Below are positions 34,530 through 46,191 of a DNA stretch of 64,000 nucleotides, piece by piece. Made by a program: the position numbers and the translations under genes. The notes below the pieces were generated by a model. That model made no database searches. It was not told where the DNA came from and worked only from the letters and a program-made list of their open reading frames with translations. The stretch's first letter is position 1, and the number at the start of each line of letters is the position of its first letter. The stretch comes from Pinus tabuliformis. Lineage: Eukaryota > Streptophyta > Pinopsida > Pinales > Pinaceae. The DNA is taken from assembly GCA_031772625.1 (NCBI GenBank), contig CM062810.1:707409584-707473583 (forward strand), in the 5' to 3' direction.

Positions 34530-37130
34530 TTCAACTGATGTTATCAAAAGAAATACAAACTCTTCTGGATTCAAACCTACAACGGTGCATATTGAATTTG
34601 GTACGAACTAATAATGTAAAGACGATGTCGTGTTGAGCAATATGACTTATGTTTACTTTTCGGACCGATCTGAGAAAGACCAAATTATAAAAGCCTGTGT
34701 TCACGGAAAGAGGGAAGTTCTAATGGGAAACAGAGTTATCAACAGTTTAACGCTTTTTCCATTTATTCATTGACTGGTGCCTCACCCAGTTCAGGATCAT
34801 TGAATAAGTGGACGTGGATTGTTCACTCTGTGTTAAAGGTGGGCGGCCGCGGCTTATTCACGCAGCAGACTTATTTGTCTGGACTTCCTAAAATTACGGG
34901 GTTACGAAAATCAAAATCCGAGATGGATTGAAATTCTAAGAAAATGACAACAATCTAAGTCTTGTTGGAGGGTCAGTCAAAACGGTTTTGGGCTTAGGGC
35001 TATTGATACTTATTTTCAATGTTGAGGATAGGCATTGATATATCTATAATTACTGATTGCTATGTAGGATCTCAAGTAGGATTGGTTTAGAAGGCCTAGT
35101 TTAATTGAATTTTCAATATTTCTCCCTCTCTCTCTTGTGTACTTGAATCCATGCAATCTATTTAGGATGCCCAATAAATGAAAAATGTTTTTGCATTAAT
35201 CTCAGGGATAGGTGCTTCTAAATTTTAATGCCATTTTTTGATATAAAGGGGATAATGTTTCTTTAAAAGGTAACTTCTACATCTATTACAAAATTGACAT
35301 TATAGTTTCTTCTACCAGCAATAGGAAATATCAATCAAATTAATTGTGAAACTAGTTTCTTGGAAGATTTCAATTTTTTTTTGGAAAAATTGGTATGTAT
35401 TTTGTTACAAGGGCCAAATATTCACACCCCCACAATAGCAGAGAAATGTAGAACACTTTAGCTCAATTTCAGGTTGCTTACTAGGCTCCCACATTCTCAT
35501 TGTCACTTGGGTGGCAAGTATACATATTCTTTCCATGGTTGCGAGGGGTTGTAGACTGAACTCTTTTGATAGATAGCTCGCTAATGAAGTTACAATGTAA
35601 CTCCATGTAGAAACTTCACAAACCTTTCATGGTTAAGAGGTTACCCAACTTGTACATTGTGTGCAAGTCCAACCATGTGAAAATCCCCAACCTTCTTGGA
35701 AAGAGCTCATTAGAGAAGAGATTACCCAAGTTGCATTTCGTTGCAAGCCAAAAACTGTGAGTAGTGCCCAAACTATGAGCAGTGCCCTAACCTTATTTAA
35801 AGCAACTCAGTAGGTTTCTACATTCTCCTTGTGACTTGTGAGGTAAGTACACAAATTTTCACCATGGTTTGGATTTTTGCCTTTGGGACTCAAATTTTTG
35901 ACAGGAAAAAGAGTTGATAAAGCTCAGAGTTCTAACAAAACTCCATGCTTATTAACAAATAGATTATTCACATACCATGAAGGGGGAAGAAAACCCAACC
36001 TTCATTTAGTGCAAGTCCAACTATGGTCAGAGCCCCTATCTTCTTAGAAAGAGCAAGAGCTCTTTAAGGAAGAGATTACCCAAACTATTGGTTGTGCAAG
36101 TCTAGTTGTTAGCAGAGAGCTCCCATTTGGTTGGACATAGCTTGCTTGTATTCAAGATAGGAGCTAGGACTTAGTGAAATCTTGTGTGGTCTATGAGAAA
36201 ATAGAAATTTTCACTGTTATACTAAACAATGGGCTATAGGACCAGTTCTAGTCTCTCCAATTGGGCACCTGTAGAGTGCCAAATTTGGGAACTTTTATTT
36301 TCAATAACGTTTTGTAGTTGTTGGATGATTACTTCATCTATAGACAATAGGTAATTCATTTTTGGGAGATTTTCTTTTCAATAATTTTCTATAACTTCTA
36401 GATGATTACTTCATCTATAGACAATAGGCCATTAGAGAGGTAGATGGTGCTCCACTCAAACCATGATTTGTGATCAATGTCCCAGATATCTCTCCACAAA
36501 CAAATGTCCTTTTTCCTTGGAGATTCCTTGCTTAATATGCTCACAATGCCCTCAATGATTTCTTGTGTGTGTTGTAGCCTACAATACACTGACCCAACTC
36601 TTTCCAAGTGCAAATTAAAAAAAAAAGGTCCCAACCTCTTTTGCTATCAACAGATTCCCATGAAAACCATACAACCAAGACTTCCATGCATCATGGTGAT
36701 GTGTCAAATTGGAAAGCATTGTGGGCATGATCATAGTACAATTCAAATTGAGGTGTTGCTACATATGATACCTACATGGTTTTATCAATATATTTTCCAC
36801 CAAAATATGCGAGATAATTTCCTAGGTTAAATATATGCTCTGAGCACTATGGTTTTCATTGTCGGTGCCCGCATATATATATATATATATATATATAAGT
36901 AAAAAAACCTAAAAAACTATTGGCTTTTCTTTGCGCCTTTTGATGCAAATGCTAGTATATTATTTCATACTCTTACGTACACTCTTTGCATCCATTGCAT
37001 CCCTCGATTAACACAAAGCATGGCTATCAGGAGCATGCATGTTACTTCATGATCATTCGTTTTCTGATTGCTACATCTTTCAGAGCAAGCGAGACCTCAG
37101 GGAATGTGAAATAGACCCGCTCGAGTATGT
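34530..37130. other. No gene recognised
   Basis: Upstream region of the chitinase and further intergenic DNA. Several passages near 35450-36100 repeat short phrases such as AGAGATTACCCAA and GTGCAAGTCCAA, suggesting an old diverged repeat. A (TA)n tract lies at 36875-36897. Confidence 0.5.
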
Positions 37131-37135
37131 CCTTT

Positions 37136-37459
37136 TGTTAGGCCCCTATACTACTAGTGTAACCCCTTATTGTTATTAGTATAACCCACTTATTATATTG
37201 ATGTTCCCATGTAGTGCCCATATTGTTACTATTGTGCCCCATAGAAGCCCACTATTGTTATTATTGTGCCCTTACATTATTATTGTTATGTCGGCTCTGA
37301 TTATGTTATGACCCCTTGGACTCCTATATATAGAAAGGAGGTCTTTTCATTTGTATCATCCAATAATTGTTCATTTATGTAATGTAAAGGAGGTTTCCGC
37401 CTCGAAGAGGCTGAATTATAAGGTGTTGATCTATCTTTTCTTGAGCTGGTTTCATAACA
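37136..37459 (+). repeat. LTR 1 of the array
   Basis: Starts TGTTAGGCCCCTATACTACT and ends GCTGGTTTCATAACA. It contains the TATATATAGAAAGG promoter-like sequence near 37324. Confidence 0.9.
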
Positions 37460-37461
37460 TT

Positions 37462-37473
37462 TGGTATTAGAGC
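37462..37473 (+). other. Primer-binding site, unit 1
   Basis: TGGTATTAGAGC, one base off the initiator-Met tRNA complement found in unit 2. Confidence 0.8.
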
Positions 37474-38018
37474 TTTGGATTCTAGGGTTTCGCTGCTCCA
37501 AACAGGTCATCGTGGAATTTTCGCTATAACTTTTTTTTTGTGACGTTTCAGAAGTCGCAAAAGAAAAACCCATTTGAGAAGAAATCGCATTAAACCTTGG
37601 GTCCAAATTTCAGAGCTTTTTGCGCGATATTTGCGGAGATATGATCTGAGGAAGTTGGTCTTTTTCCAGACTCCTGAATTACATTCAAAACAGGTGACCT
37701 GGGGAAAATCGTCATAACTTTCTCTCTGGGGATCAGATTGAAATTTCGTAAGAAGGTACAGAAAGAGGACGGACTGTAGTTGCTTGTATGCATTTTTCAG
37801 ATTCAAAGGTTGAAACAGTGACTCGTGGCACGTCGTACAAGTTCGCTCTATTGAACTAGTCTATAATCAGGTCATCTTGGGAGATTGTGCATAACTCTTT
37901 CTTGGAGAATCCAATTTGGATTAGACTGGTGGCATTGGAAAGAGGACACACAGGGCTAATATAGATCACAATTTCAGAACTTAAAGATCCGAAAGTACAG
38001 AGTTACAGTCGTTTCCAG

Positions 38019-38945
38019 GTGGAGCTCCTAAAATCAATAAAAAGCAAGATGAGGAAGTTTGATGGCAAGGATCCGGTAAATTGGATACTTCAGATGGAGC
38101 AATATTTTGATATACATGGTGTACAACTGTTACAAAAGGTATGTATTGCATCTTCATATTTAGAACCAGATCAATTTTTATGGTACAAAGGGCTTTGTTT
38201 TCGTAAACAACTTGTTACGTGGTCAATTTTCACGGAGGAAATGATAGCACATTATGAGGATACAAAGAGCAACACCTTCTTTATAGCAACACCACAACAA
38301 TTGGAAAGAGTAAAAGGGCTTTGTGACGTAGTGGCAAGCAAAATTATGGAAACCAGGAAGTGTACCCCTCACAACTATAAAGATGGAAGTGTTGTTTCTC
38401 CTAGCCTTCCACAACCTACAACGGTTACACCACAACAATTGGAAGAAAAAAGAGAAAAAGGGCTTTGTTACAATTGTGATAGCAAATGCACTTAAGGTCA
38501 TAAGCGTGCTGAGAAGAAATTATTTTACATAGAATATGAAGAGGAGGAAGAAAAGGATCAAGAAACAACAAAAGAAGAAGATATACGCCAGGACCCCACC
38601 CTAGAGAAAGAAGAAATGAATCAGACCATATCTTGTAAAGCATTGGCAAGAATTACCACTCCTCAAACTCTCAAGATAGAAGGACATATCAAGAAGAAAA
38701 AGGTGCAAGAAGTGAAAGATCACATTGAGAAAGAAGAAATGAATCCAACCATATCTTGTAATTCATTGTTCGAAATTACCATTCCTCAAACTATCAAGAT
38801 AGAAGGACATATAAAGAAGAAAAATGTTCAAGAAGTGAAAAATCACATCGAGCATCAAGAAATAAATCTGACCATATCTTGTAAAGGATTGGAAGAAATT
38901 ACCACTCCTCAAACTCTAGAGGTAGAAGGACCCCTATACTCCTAG
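38019..38945 (+). pseudogene. Scrambled gag-like frame, unit 1 (truncated)
   Basis: One frame with a single TAA (38493, where unit 2 has AAA). It holds the gag start MRKFDGKDPVNWILQMEQYF, an inserted TPQQLERVKGLC copy, the knuckle region CYNCDSKCT and two and a half copies of a 41-residue repeat. It is cut at 38930 by direct fusion to LTR 2; the fusion adds a few LTR-encoded residues. Confidence 0.8.
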
Positions 38946-39256
38946 TGTAACCCCTTCTTGTTATTAGTATAACCCACTTATTATATTGATGTACCCATGT
39001 AGTGCCCATATTGTTACTATTGTGCCCCATAGAAGCCCAATATTGTTATTATTGTGCCCTTACATTATTATTGTTATGTCGGCTCTGATTATGTTATGAC
39101 CCCTTAGACTCCTATATATAGAAAGGAGGTCTTTTCATTTGTATCATCGAAGAATTGTTCATTTATGTAATGTAAAGGAGGTTGGCCCCTCGAAGAGGCT
39201 GAATTATAAGGCGTTGATCTATCTTTTCTATCTTTTCTTAAGCTGGTTTCATAACA
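38931..39256 (+). repeat. LTR 2 of the array (5' edge missing)
   Basis: Lacks the first TGTTAGG of the other LTRs and is joined straight to the body of unit 1 without a polypurine tract. The bases GGA at the junction are shared. Ends GCTGGTTTCATAACA. Confidence 0.88.
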
Positions 39257-39258
39257 TT

Positions 39259-39270
39259 TGGTATCAGAGC
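39259..39270 (+). other. Primer-binding site, unit 2
   Basis: TGGTATCAGAGC, exact complement of the initiator-Met tRNA 3' end used by many plant gypsy elements. Confidence 0.9.
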
Positions 39271-39663
39271 TTTGGATTCTAGGGTTTCGCTGCTCCAAAC
39301 AAGTCATCGTGGCATTTTCGCTATAGCTTTTTTTCTGTGACGTTTCAGAAGTTGCAAAAAACACCCATTTGAGAAGAAATCGCATTGAACCTTGGGTCCG
39401 AATTTCAGAGCTTTTTGCGCGACAGTTGCGGAGATATGATCTGAGGAAGTTGGTATTTTTCCAGACTCCTGAATTACATTCAAAACAGGTGACCTGGGGA
39501 AAATCGTCATAACTTTCTCTCTGGGGATCAGATTGAAATTTCGTAAGAATGTACAGAAAGAGGATGAACTGTAGTTTCTTGTATGCATTTTTAAGATCCA
39601 AAGGTTGAAACAGTGACTCGTGGCACGTTGTACAAGTTCGCTCTACTGAACTAGTCTATAATC

Positions 39664-41214
39664 ATGTCATCTTGGGATATTGTGCATAACGCTTTCTTGG
39701 AGAATCCAATTTGGATAAGACTGGTGGCACTGGAAAGAGGACACAGAGGGCTACTACAGGTCACAATTTTAGAACTTAAAGATCCGAAAGTACAGAGTTA
39801 CAGTCGTTTCAAGGTAGAGCTCCTAAAATCAAGAAAAAGCAAGATGAGGAAGTTTGATGGCAAGGATCCAGTAAATTGGATGCTTCAGATGGAGCAATAT
39901 TTTGATATACATGGTGTACAACTGTTACAAAATGTATGTATTGCATCATCATATTTAGAACCAGATCAAGTTTTATGATACAAAGGGCTTTGTTCTCGTA
40001 AACAACTTGTTACGTGGTCAATTTTCACGGAGGAAATGATAACACATTATGAGGATACAAAGAGCAACACCTTCTTTAGAGCAACACCACAACAATTGAA
40101 AAGAGTAAAAGGGCTTTGTGACATAGTCGAAAGCAAAATTATGGAAACCAGGAAGTGTACCCCTCACAACTATAAAGATGGAAGCGTTGTTTCTCCTGGC
40201 CTTCCACAACCTACAAGGGTTACACCACAACAATTGGAAGAAAAAAGAGAAAAAGGGCTTTGTTACAATTGTGATAGCAAATGCAGTAAAGGTCATAAGT
40301 GTGCTAAGAAGAAATTATTTTACATAGAATATGAAGAGGAGGAAGAAAAGGATCAAGAAACAACAAAAGAAGAAGATATACGACAGGACCCCACCCCAGA
40401 GAAAGAAGAAATGAATCAGAGCATATCTTGTAAAGCATTGGCAAGAATTACCACTCCTCAAACTCTCAAGATAAAAGGACATATCAAGAAGAAAAAGGTG
40501 CAAGAAGTGAAATATCACATCGAGAAAGAAGAAATGAATCCAACCATATCTTGTAATTCATTGTTCGAAATTACCACTCCTCAAACTATCAAGATAGAAG
40601 GACATATAAAGAAGAAAAATGTTCAAGAAGTGAAAGATGGCACTGAGCATCAAGAAATAAATCCGACCATATCTTGTAAAGGATTGGAAGAAATTACCAC
40701 TCCTCAAACTCTAGAGATAGAAGGACATATCAAGAAGAAAAAGGTTCAACCAGTGAAAGATCACATCGAGCATCAACAACAGGTTCTCCAACTTTTAAAG
40801 GATAACGCCACTTCGGTGCAAAATCAAATGAAACAACAGGCACTTAAAAAATGGCGAACTTACCGAATGGGAAGACTCTTCAAGGATGAGGATGTGGAAG
40901 CATTGTTTTGTGCTATTTATATTATCCAACCAGATTGGATAAACGAAGCAAGGGATGAATGGAAGAAGGAAGAAGAAGTATGGCCACTTATTAAAAAGTT
41001 GAAAAAGAACCCAATTCAAACAATATTGCCAGAAATTAAAGAGGAAGGAAAAATCATATTGGAACCTGGAGCAGTCACAGAAACAAGAACCCGACAGCTA
41101 CGAAACCGATCAATTTCAGAGTATCTCATCAAGTGGAAGAACTTACCTGCTGAATATTCCACATGGGAGGACAAGAATTTTATACAAAAGCATCAAGAAC
41201 TACTCAAGCGTTGA
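39664..41214 (+). pseudogene. Scrambled in-frame gag/pol chimera, unit 2
   Basis: A 517-codon frame with one TGA (39976, Trp in unit 1). Compared with the full-length protein at 56515-52505 (residues in brackets), it consists of these pieces in order. First is leader sequence that is untranslated in the full element, then gag through NTFF (to 54), an extra TPQQLKRVKGLC (154-167) and gag ESKIMETRK to the knuckle and acidic linker (123-about 215). A 41-residue repeat follows three times, then integrase tail [12 protein letters not shown] (1154-1186), RNase H ALKKW...MGRLFK (778-791), the RNase H-integrase linker DEDVEALF (845-884) and the chromodomain end (1271-1336). The integrase piece precedes the RNase H piece, so the order is not a simple deletion. 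No catalytic domain remains; the chromodomain and knuckle do. Confidence 0.85.
40414..40782 (+). repeat. 123-bp (41-residue) coding repeat, three copies
   Basis: Units start at 40414, 40537 and 40660 with AAT(C)... ATATCTTGTAA. Each encodes SCNxL..ITTPQTxKIEGHIKKK followed by VQEVKxxIE. The first part matches the region just before the protease of the full element; the second part matches integrase near residues 1154-1164. The repeat unit is thus itself a fusion that was then amplified. Unit 1 has the same series at 38619, 38742 and 38865. Confidence 0.88.
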
Positions 41215-41228
41215 GGACAACGCTTTTT

Positions 41229-41242
41229 GAAGGAGAGGGGCA
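41229..41242 (+). other. Polypurine tract of the array
   Basis: GAAGGAGAGGGGCA directly before LTR 3, the same as in the full-length relative (minus strand of 52476-52489). Confidence 0.8.
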
Positions 41243-41575
41243 TTTTAGGCCCCTATACTACTAGTGTAACCCCTTATTGTTATTAGTATAACCCACTTAT
41301 TATATTGATGTGCCCATGTAGTGCCCATATTGTTACTATTGTGCCCCATAGAAACCCACTATTGTTATTATTGTGCCCTTACATTATTATTGTTATGTTG
41401 GCTCTGATTATGTTATGACCCCTTGGACTCCTATATATAGAAAGGAGGTCTTTTCATTTGTATCATCCAATAATTGTTCATTTATGTAATGTAAAGGAGG
41501 TTGCCCCCTCGAAGAGGCTGAATTCTAAGGTGTTGATCTATCTTTTCTATCTTTTCTTGAGCTGGTTTCATAACA
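41243..41575 (+). repeat. LTR 3 of the array
   Basis: Starts TTTTAGGCCCC; the terminal TG has mutated to TT. Ends TTTCATAACA. Confidence 0.88.
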
Positions 41576-41580
41576 CTTTC

Positions 41581-41838
41581 CCCCATACTTAGAACAAATT
41601 CTCATTAAGTACTTGATTGGTGAGCATTTTGGATCTGACTGAATAGGTATTAAGTACATGATTTGAATTTTTAATTTACTCGCCATGGATTTAAATCTGA
41701 ATTTATGTTTTTCCCCATACTTAGTACAAATTCTCATTAAGTAGTTGATTGGTGAGCATTCTCGATCTGACTGACTAGGTATTAAGTACATGATTTGAAT
41801 TTTGAATTTACTTGCCATGGATTTAAATTTGAATTTTC
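41581..41838 (+). repeat. 132-bp tandem repeat, two copies
   Basis: Units start CCCCATACTTAG at 41581 and 41713 and end near GATTTAAATYTGAATT. They begin within six bases of the LTR 3 end, so the element may have inserted at or truncated the repeat. Confidence 0.88.
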
Positions 41839-44379
41839 CCACCCCCTTGCTCTGCGTAATTTTGTTTTTTTCCTTGATTAAACCTGAAATCTGACTATAG
41901 GATGAGCCATGAAAGCACCATGGCTGAAGAAGTCGCTCCTAATTTTATTTCTCAAATAGAGAGGATGCCAAATGAAACACAACGATTCACCTTTGGCTTC
42001 ATTTCCACGCCAACTTCTCTTACTATTTCTGGTGGGCAATAACGTGGTTGGAAGTATCGTGCATCACGTGATTGTGAAGGGAAACAACTAGCATCATCTA
42101 AAAATTAGAGAAGGGTGATGGGGCAAACTTACTCATGTGGAAAGAATACACGTGGTGAAGATTGAATTGTGGGAGGTCATGGAACGAAATGTTCAGATTT
42201 GAATGATGACTCTGCCTTAGGGACCTGATAAAGATCACCCTTTTAGCAATCTGATCGTTGCTTCTATTAGTTACACAACTTTGGCATAGGTGACTCTGTC
42301 TCCTGAAAACTGGCAAAAACATATTAAAAAATTATTGTCAAACATGGTAAACTATCTCAAAAATTATATTTAAAAAAGATAACCATGGTTTTTGAGGCAC
42401 TACACAAGTGGTCAAAGGCACTAATTCAACCAATTGCTTGCCTTGTTCAAGCCAATAGTTAATTCGACTCTACTATATCATTGATTCACGTTTAAAATAA
42501 ATTTTGTGATTTTGTAATATTTGGCACTTATGGGGTAAACCCAAAACATTCTTTTATAGTCAGACATATGGTTTCTTTGATTTCGTTGATTATGTCATCG
42601 TGTTGGTAAACATTAAGTTAAGCAGTAAGAGTGTACATATTAGAGCTTTATTCAATCTGTTCGTTGAAGGATAGGTTGTAAATATTCTTGGGGTGATCCA
42701 ATCGAATAAAAATGAAAATTCCACTTGGGATTATAAAGTTTGGGAAAAAGCTCTTAATATATAAAAAAAATTAGATAAAATTTCAGAGTGAAATGAACAT
42801 GGTTTTTGTTACTCTTTACCCCAATAAGAGGTAGCACACACCTGTACCAAAATCTGTTGTCCACCTTGAAGAGGTAGCACACACCTGGATTGGAATATGT
42901 TGTCGACCTTGACCTAATGGTAGTTTGAATAATGACATATGGCATTTGATATTAACCTAAAGTGAGTAGCTAATTTCATAATCTTAAATTCCATCCACCA
43001 GAATCAATGAGTTTTTAAGAGCAAAGAGCTCTAACAGATTGAGCGACTATTTAATTTAATTGGTTTTTATTATATTACTTTTATAATTTAATTAATTATT
43101 TTTTATTTTTATTTAATTAACATAATTATCATTAGTTTAAATTATGAAAACAGTTATAAGTGATTATGATTTCTAATGAAATATATAAATAATTTTATGG
43201 GAGTAGATTTCAAAATGCGATTTTCAATATTTTATTATTTAATTTAATTATTAAATTTATTTTAATTTTATATTTATAAAAAAAAAAAATTGAAAATGGA
43301 AAAAAATGATAAACGAAAATAGAATGATTTTATTGATATATTTGATAATATTAAATATATTATTAAAACTTGCGAATTAGTGAAATGTAATTGTTTTTTA
43401 ATATAAGAATGAGTCAGTGTTAATTTTTAAGTTATTAATCTAATTAATCTATATATATATAACTTTGTATTTTTATTTTTATATGGTTTATTATATGAAA
43501 TTTTATAATAAATTGTTTTTTTATTAGTGATTTGGTTATTAAATATAGTAAAAAAATTCTTGCTTGTGAATTTTTTTATTAAAATAACTAAAACAAGTAT
43601 TAGAGTTGCATAAATAGTCAAATTTTTATTTTTTTCAGCATAATAGGTATTTGGTATTTAGAGAAATTGTCTAGTTTGAAGGACAAAACCTTTTACATAA
43701 ATATTGAGATGTTACTTTTCTTATTCTTGTACAGATTACAACGCAATTTTTCCTTATATCTTTTCTACTAAATTGAGCAATTCTAATTCTACTATATTTA
43801 TATATCGTCCAAAAGAAACTACGAAAAACTGCATAATTGCAATACATTTAGTTACTTAGATTTAGGGTGAGGTTGTCTCTTGCTTCCTTCTTCTCTACTA
43901 GACGCTCCTCCTCGTTCTCTATTGGGTTTCCTGTTGTATCTACTGTTATCTCTCTTTCTTCTCATAGGTGCCCCACTGGAGGATGCCACGGAAGATTCTC
44001 TGCTACCGATTTTACTAAGGTCTCCACCATAGCCATGAGAATTTCCAATTTTACTTGCACCATATCCATAAGCACCTAAATTTTATCAATTTTGGTTTCT
44101 ACCACTGTCAATCTTTGTGAACTGACCTCCCCCTAGATTCTAAGCTCCTCTCTCATAACCATACTCTGCTAATTGCACTCCCTTATCATCCTACCGAGTC
44201 TAATCACAATGAATATAAAATCACTCCTCCTTAATTGCCATTTTAGTATTGTATGCTTGTAAAAACAAAATGGAAGTGTCGACACCTTAATGGCCTAGAC
44301 TTGTTTCAAGGTGCCAGCATTCCTCGGCACACTGACATTTATTTAATTATTAATTCTTCCATGATCATGGTATGGGATG
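41839..44379. other. No gene recognised
   Basis: Includes a 43-bp tandem pair at 42827-42912 (AGAGGTAGCACACACCTG) and a very AT-rich section 43050-43800. Near 43867-44080 a minus-strand reading gives a Gly/Ser/Arg-rich stretch that could be a gag remnant, but support is too weak to call. Confidence 0.5.
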
Positions 44380-44700
44380 AGTGCCCCTAGTCTCGCCATT
44401 GATCAACAAGTGGCTTTGGGGCGGTGTTTCTCCCAAGTTGGAAATTTCAAACATCTCCAATTGTTGCTTAATTCGGCATTGCATTGAGTCTCTAGGTGCA
44501 TTCTTTCCATTCTTTGTCTTGGGCAATTGTAGTAAAACCAAGAGAGAGTATTCAATGAAAATAAATCTTGTGATTTCTCTTTCCTTAGCCAATCTCAGTC
44601 CTTGGTATAGGGCTATATACTTAGCTACATTGTTTGTGGATTGCCTTAGTCCCCATGCAAACTTTATTTATTCTTTTTCATCACAGTCTAAAAGCACCCC
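44380..44700 (-). pseudogene. RVT_3-type RNase H fragment of a LINE
   Basis: Minus-strand reading shows QSTNNVAKYIALYQGLRLAKE, close to the TNNxAEYxAL...GLxLA motif of plant LINE/RVT_3 RNase H, followed by a degraded FIEYSLLVLLQL where the catalytic Asp of GDS is missing. Only this domain is left; no RT is seen nearby. Confidence 0.6.
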
Positions 44701-44873
44701 TCCCCCTCTTGCCTCCCCCAAAAACAATCAAATTTGACGAGTGTTTCAAACTTGAAACTCATAACTTGCTCATAACTATGGTCAAACAATATTACTTCAA
44801 TTATCATATTTTCTTTCTTTTCGTAATTAATTAATATATTTTTTGTTACTTTTACATACATATTTTTTGAAAA

Positions 44874-44974
<101 letters not shown>

Positions 44975-45297
44975 TATTATTTACACTATTACAATTAGCT
45001 TTTTCATTTTTTATTTTTTAAGCTGGGTAGGACCTTTATTTTCATTATATTTCAAAAAGCATGCAAGTTACATCCAAAAACTATGTAGTTAGGTGGCCTC
45101 AACTTGGCCAGAGGAAAACTAGATCTATTGGCCACCTTACACCATGATAAGCCATCCAGAAACAAAATAGTATGGGTTTGTCTATCCAAGCTATATAAGT
45201 TTATATGTCCTAAATCTTCCTTGATTCTAGATAACTATAAACATGAGAAAATAAAATATATGATTGTTGCATATAAATCTAAACAGAAAACATCCAA

Positions 45298-45828
45298 CTA
45301 TTCAACATCACTCAAATCAACATGAGAAGGATCCTTTGCACTGTAGCCTTGAAGCTTAGAGTGCGGGATACATGGGATATGTTGTTCAATGCAGCTGAGG
45401 CAGTCATTCTGCCTTTGGAGATGGAATTGGATATGCTGGACATATTTGTTGTAATGAGTCAAAGCTTTCACCAAGAGATTCTTCATCATCTAATACATAT
45501 GGACAGTCTGCTTATACTGAGAAGTTTTTCCCCACAAGTTTCCAGGGTTCGACACCAAAAATTACCAATCCTCCATATCGATATCCATAAGGCTAGCTTG
45601 CTGGTTAAGCTCAGCGTCCCAAGCTTCTATCAGCTAGCGGACTTGGGTTGAACTATCATCATGGTACGCAGAGGCAGCTTCATTGATAATACGAGAGACA
45701 GATTTGCATCTACGAGGTTTACCTTTAGGTTCATTAGTGAGACAAGACTCAAGCACACCTCGGGATTTCTTGCCTTGGTCGCGAGAGCCCCGAGTGGCCT
45801 TTCCCTTTCCTACAGTGGCATGAGCCAT
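45298..45828 (-). pseudogene. Unrecognised decayed protein gene (177 codons, three in-frame stops)
   Basis: From Met at 45828 (MAHATVGKGKATRGSRDQGK) the frame continues to 45298 interrupted only by stops at about 45634, near 45555 and at 45490, without frameshift. It has a basic N-terminus, then WDAELNQQASLMDIDMEDW, and a Cys/His-containing tail (CLSCIEQHIPCIPHS). Long collinearity with only point stops suggests a once-coding sequence. I do not recognise the family; a transposon-borne protein is possible. Confidence 0.4.
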
Positions 45829-46191
45829 GGTTCAAGGATTGCAGAGATGAATGGTGACAGAAGGCAAAGACCCTGTTAGCCAATCCGAGGATGGGTCACA
45901 TTAGACCAGGGGACCTGCCACATTAACCTAATGTAATAAGATCATCTTAAGTGAAACCCTCTACCTCCCTTTGATGTAGACTTCCACCCAAAAGTTTAAG
46001 GAGTTTTGAATCTATAAAACAAGGGTCCCTCTCCGCCCGGTGTAATTGAGGCCATGAAAAAAATCTAATCCACTCTCATGTTGAAAACCAAAAGTCTCAG
46101 AACCTATTCTACCAACACTCGAAAGGAAACCATCGCCACAGCACCATGGCCAGGGCCAAGAGAACGACGAAGAGCAAGACAAAGGCCCTGC

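Larger units (their letters stand above)
37136..41575 (+). mobile_element. Tandem array of a rearranged non-autonomous chromovirus (three LTRs, two bodies)
   Basis: Order: LTR 37136-37459, body 37460-38930, LTR 38931-39256, body 39257-41242, LTR 41243-41575. LTRs and leader match the full-length minus-strand copy at 52144-57971. Neither body contains protease, RT or integrase core, so it must depend on enzymes from relatives. CTTT flanks both outer ends (37132-37135, 41576-41579), a possible but weak target duplication. Each body keeps one long frame built from reordered pieces of gag-pol. Confidence 0.88.

Noticed and set aside
36398..36830. 78- and 117-codon ORFs on opposite strands
   Set aside because: No recognisable motif, no conserved neighbour and they overlap each other.
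37301..37806. Minus-strand ORFs of about 100 codons repeated at 39104-39601 and, on the other strand, at 57377-57601
   Set aside because: They are antisense to the untranslated leader of the gypsy family; repetition reflects the element copies and not a gene.
43867..44080. Possible Gly/Arg-rich gag tail on the minus strand
   Set aside because: No knuckle, protease or LTR nearby and the frame is short, so I could not support it as a feature.
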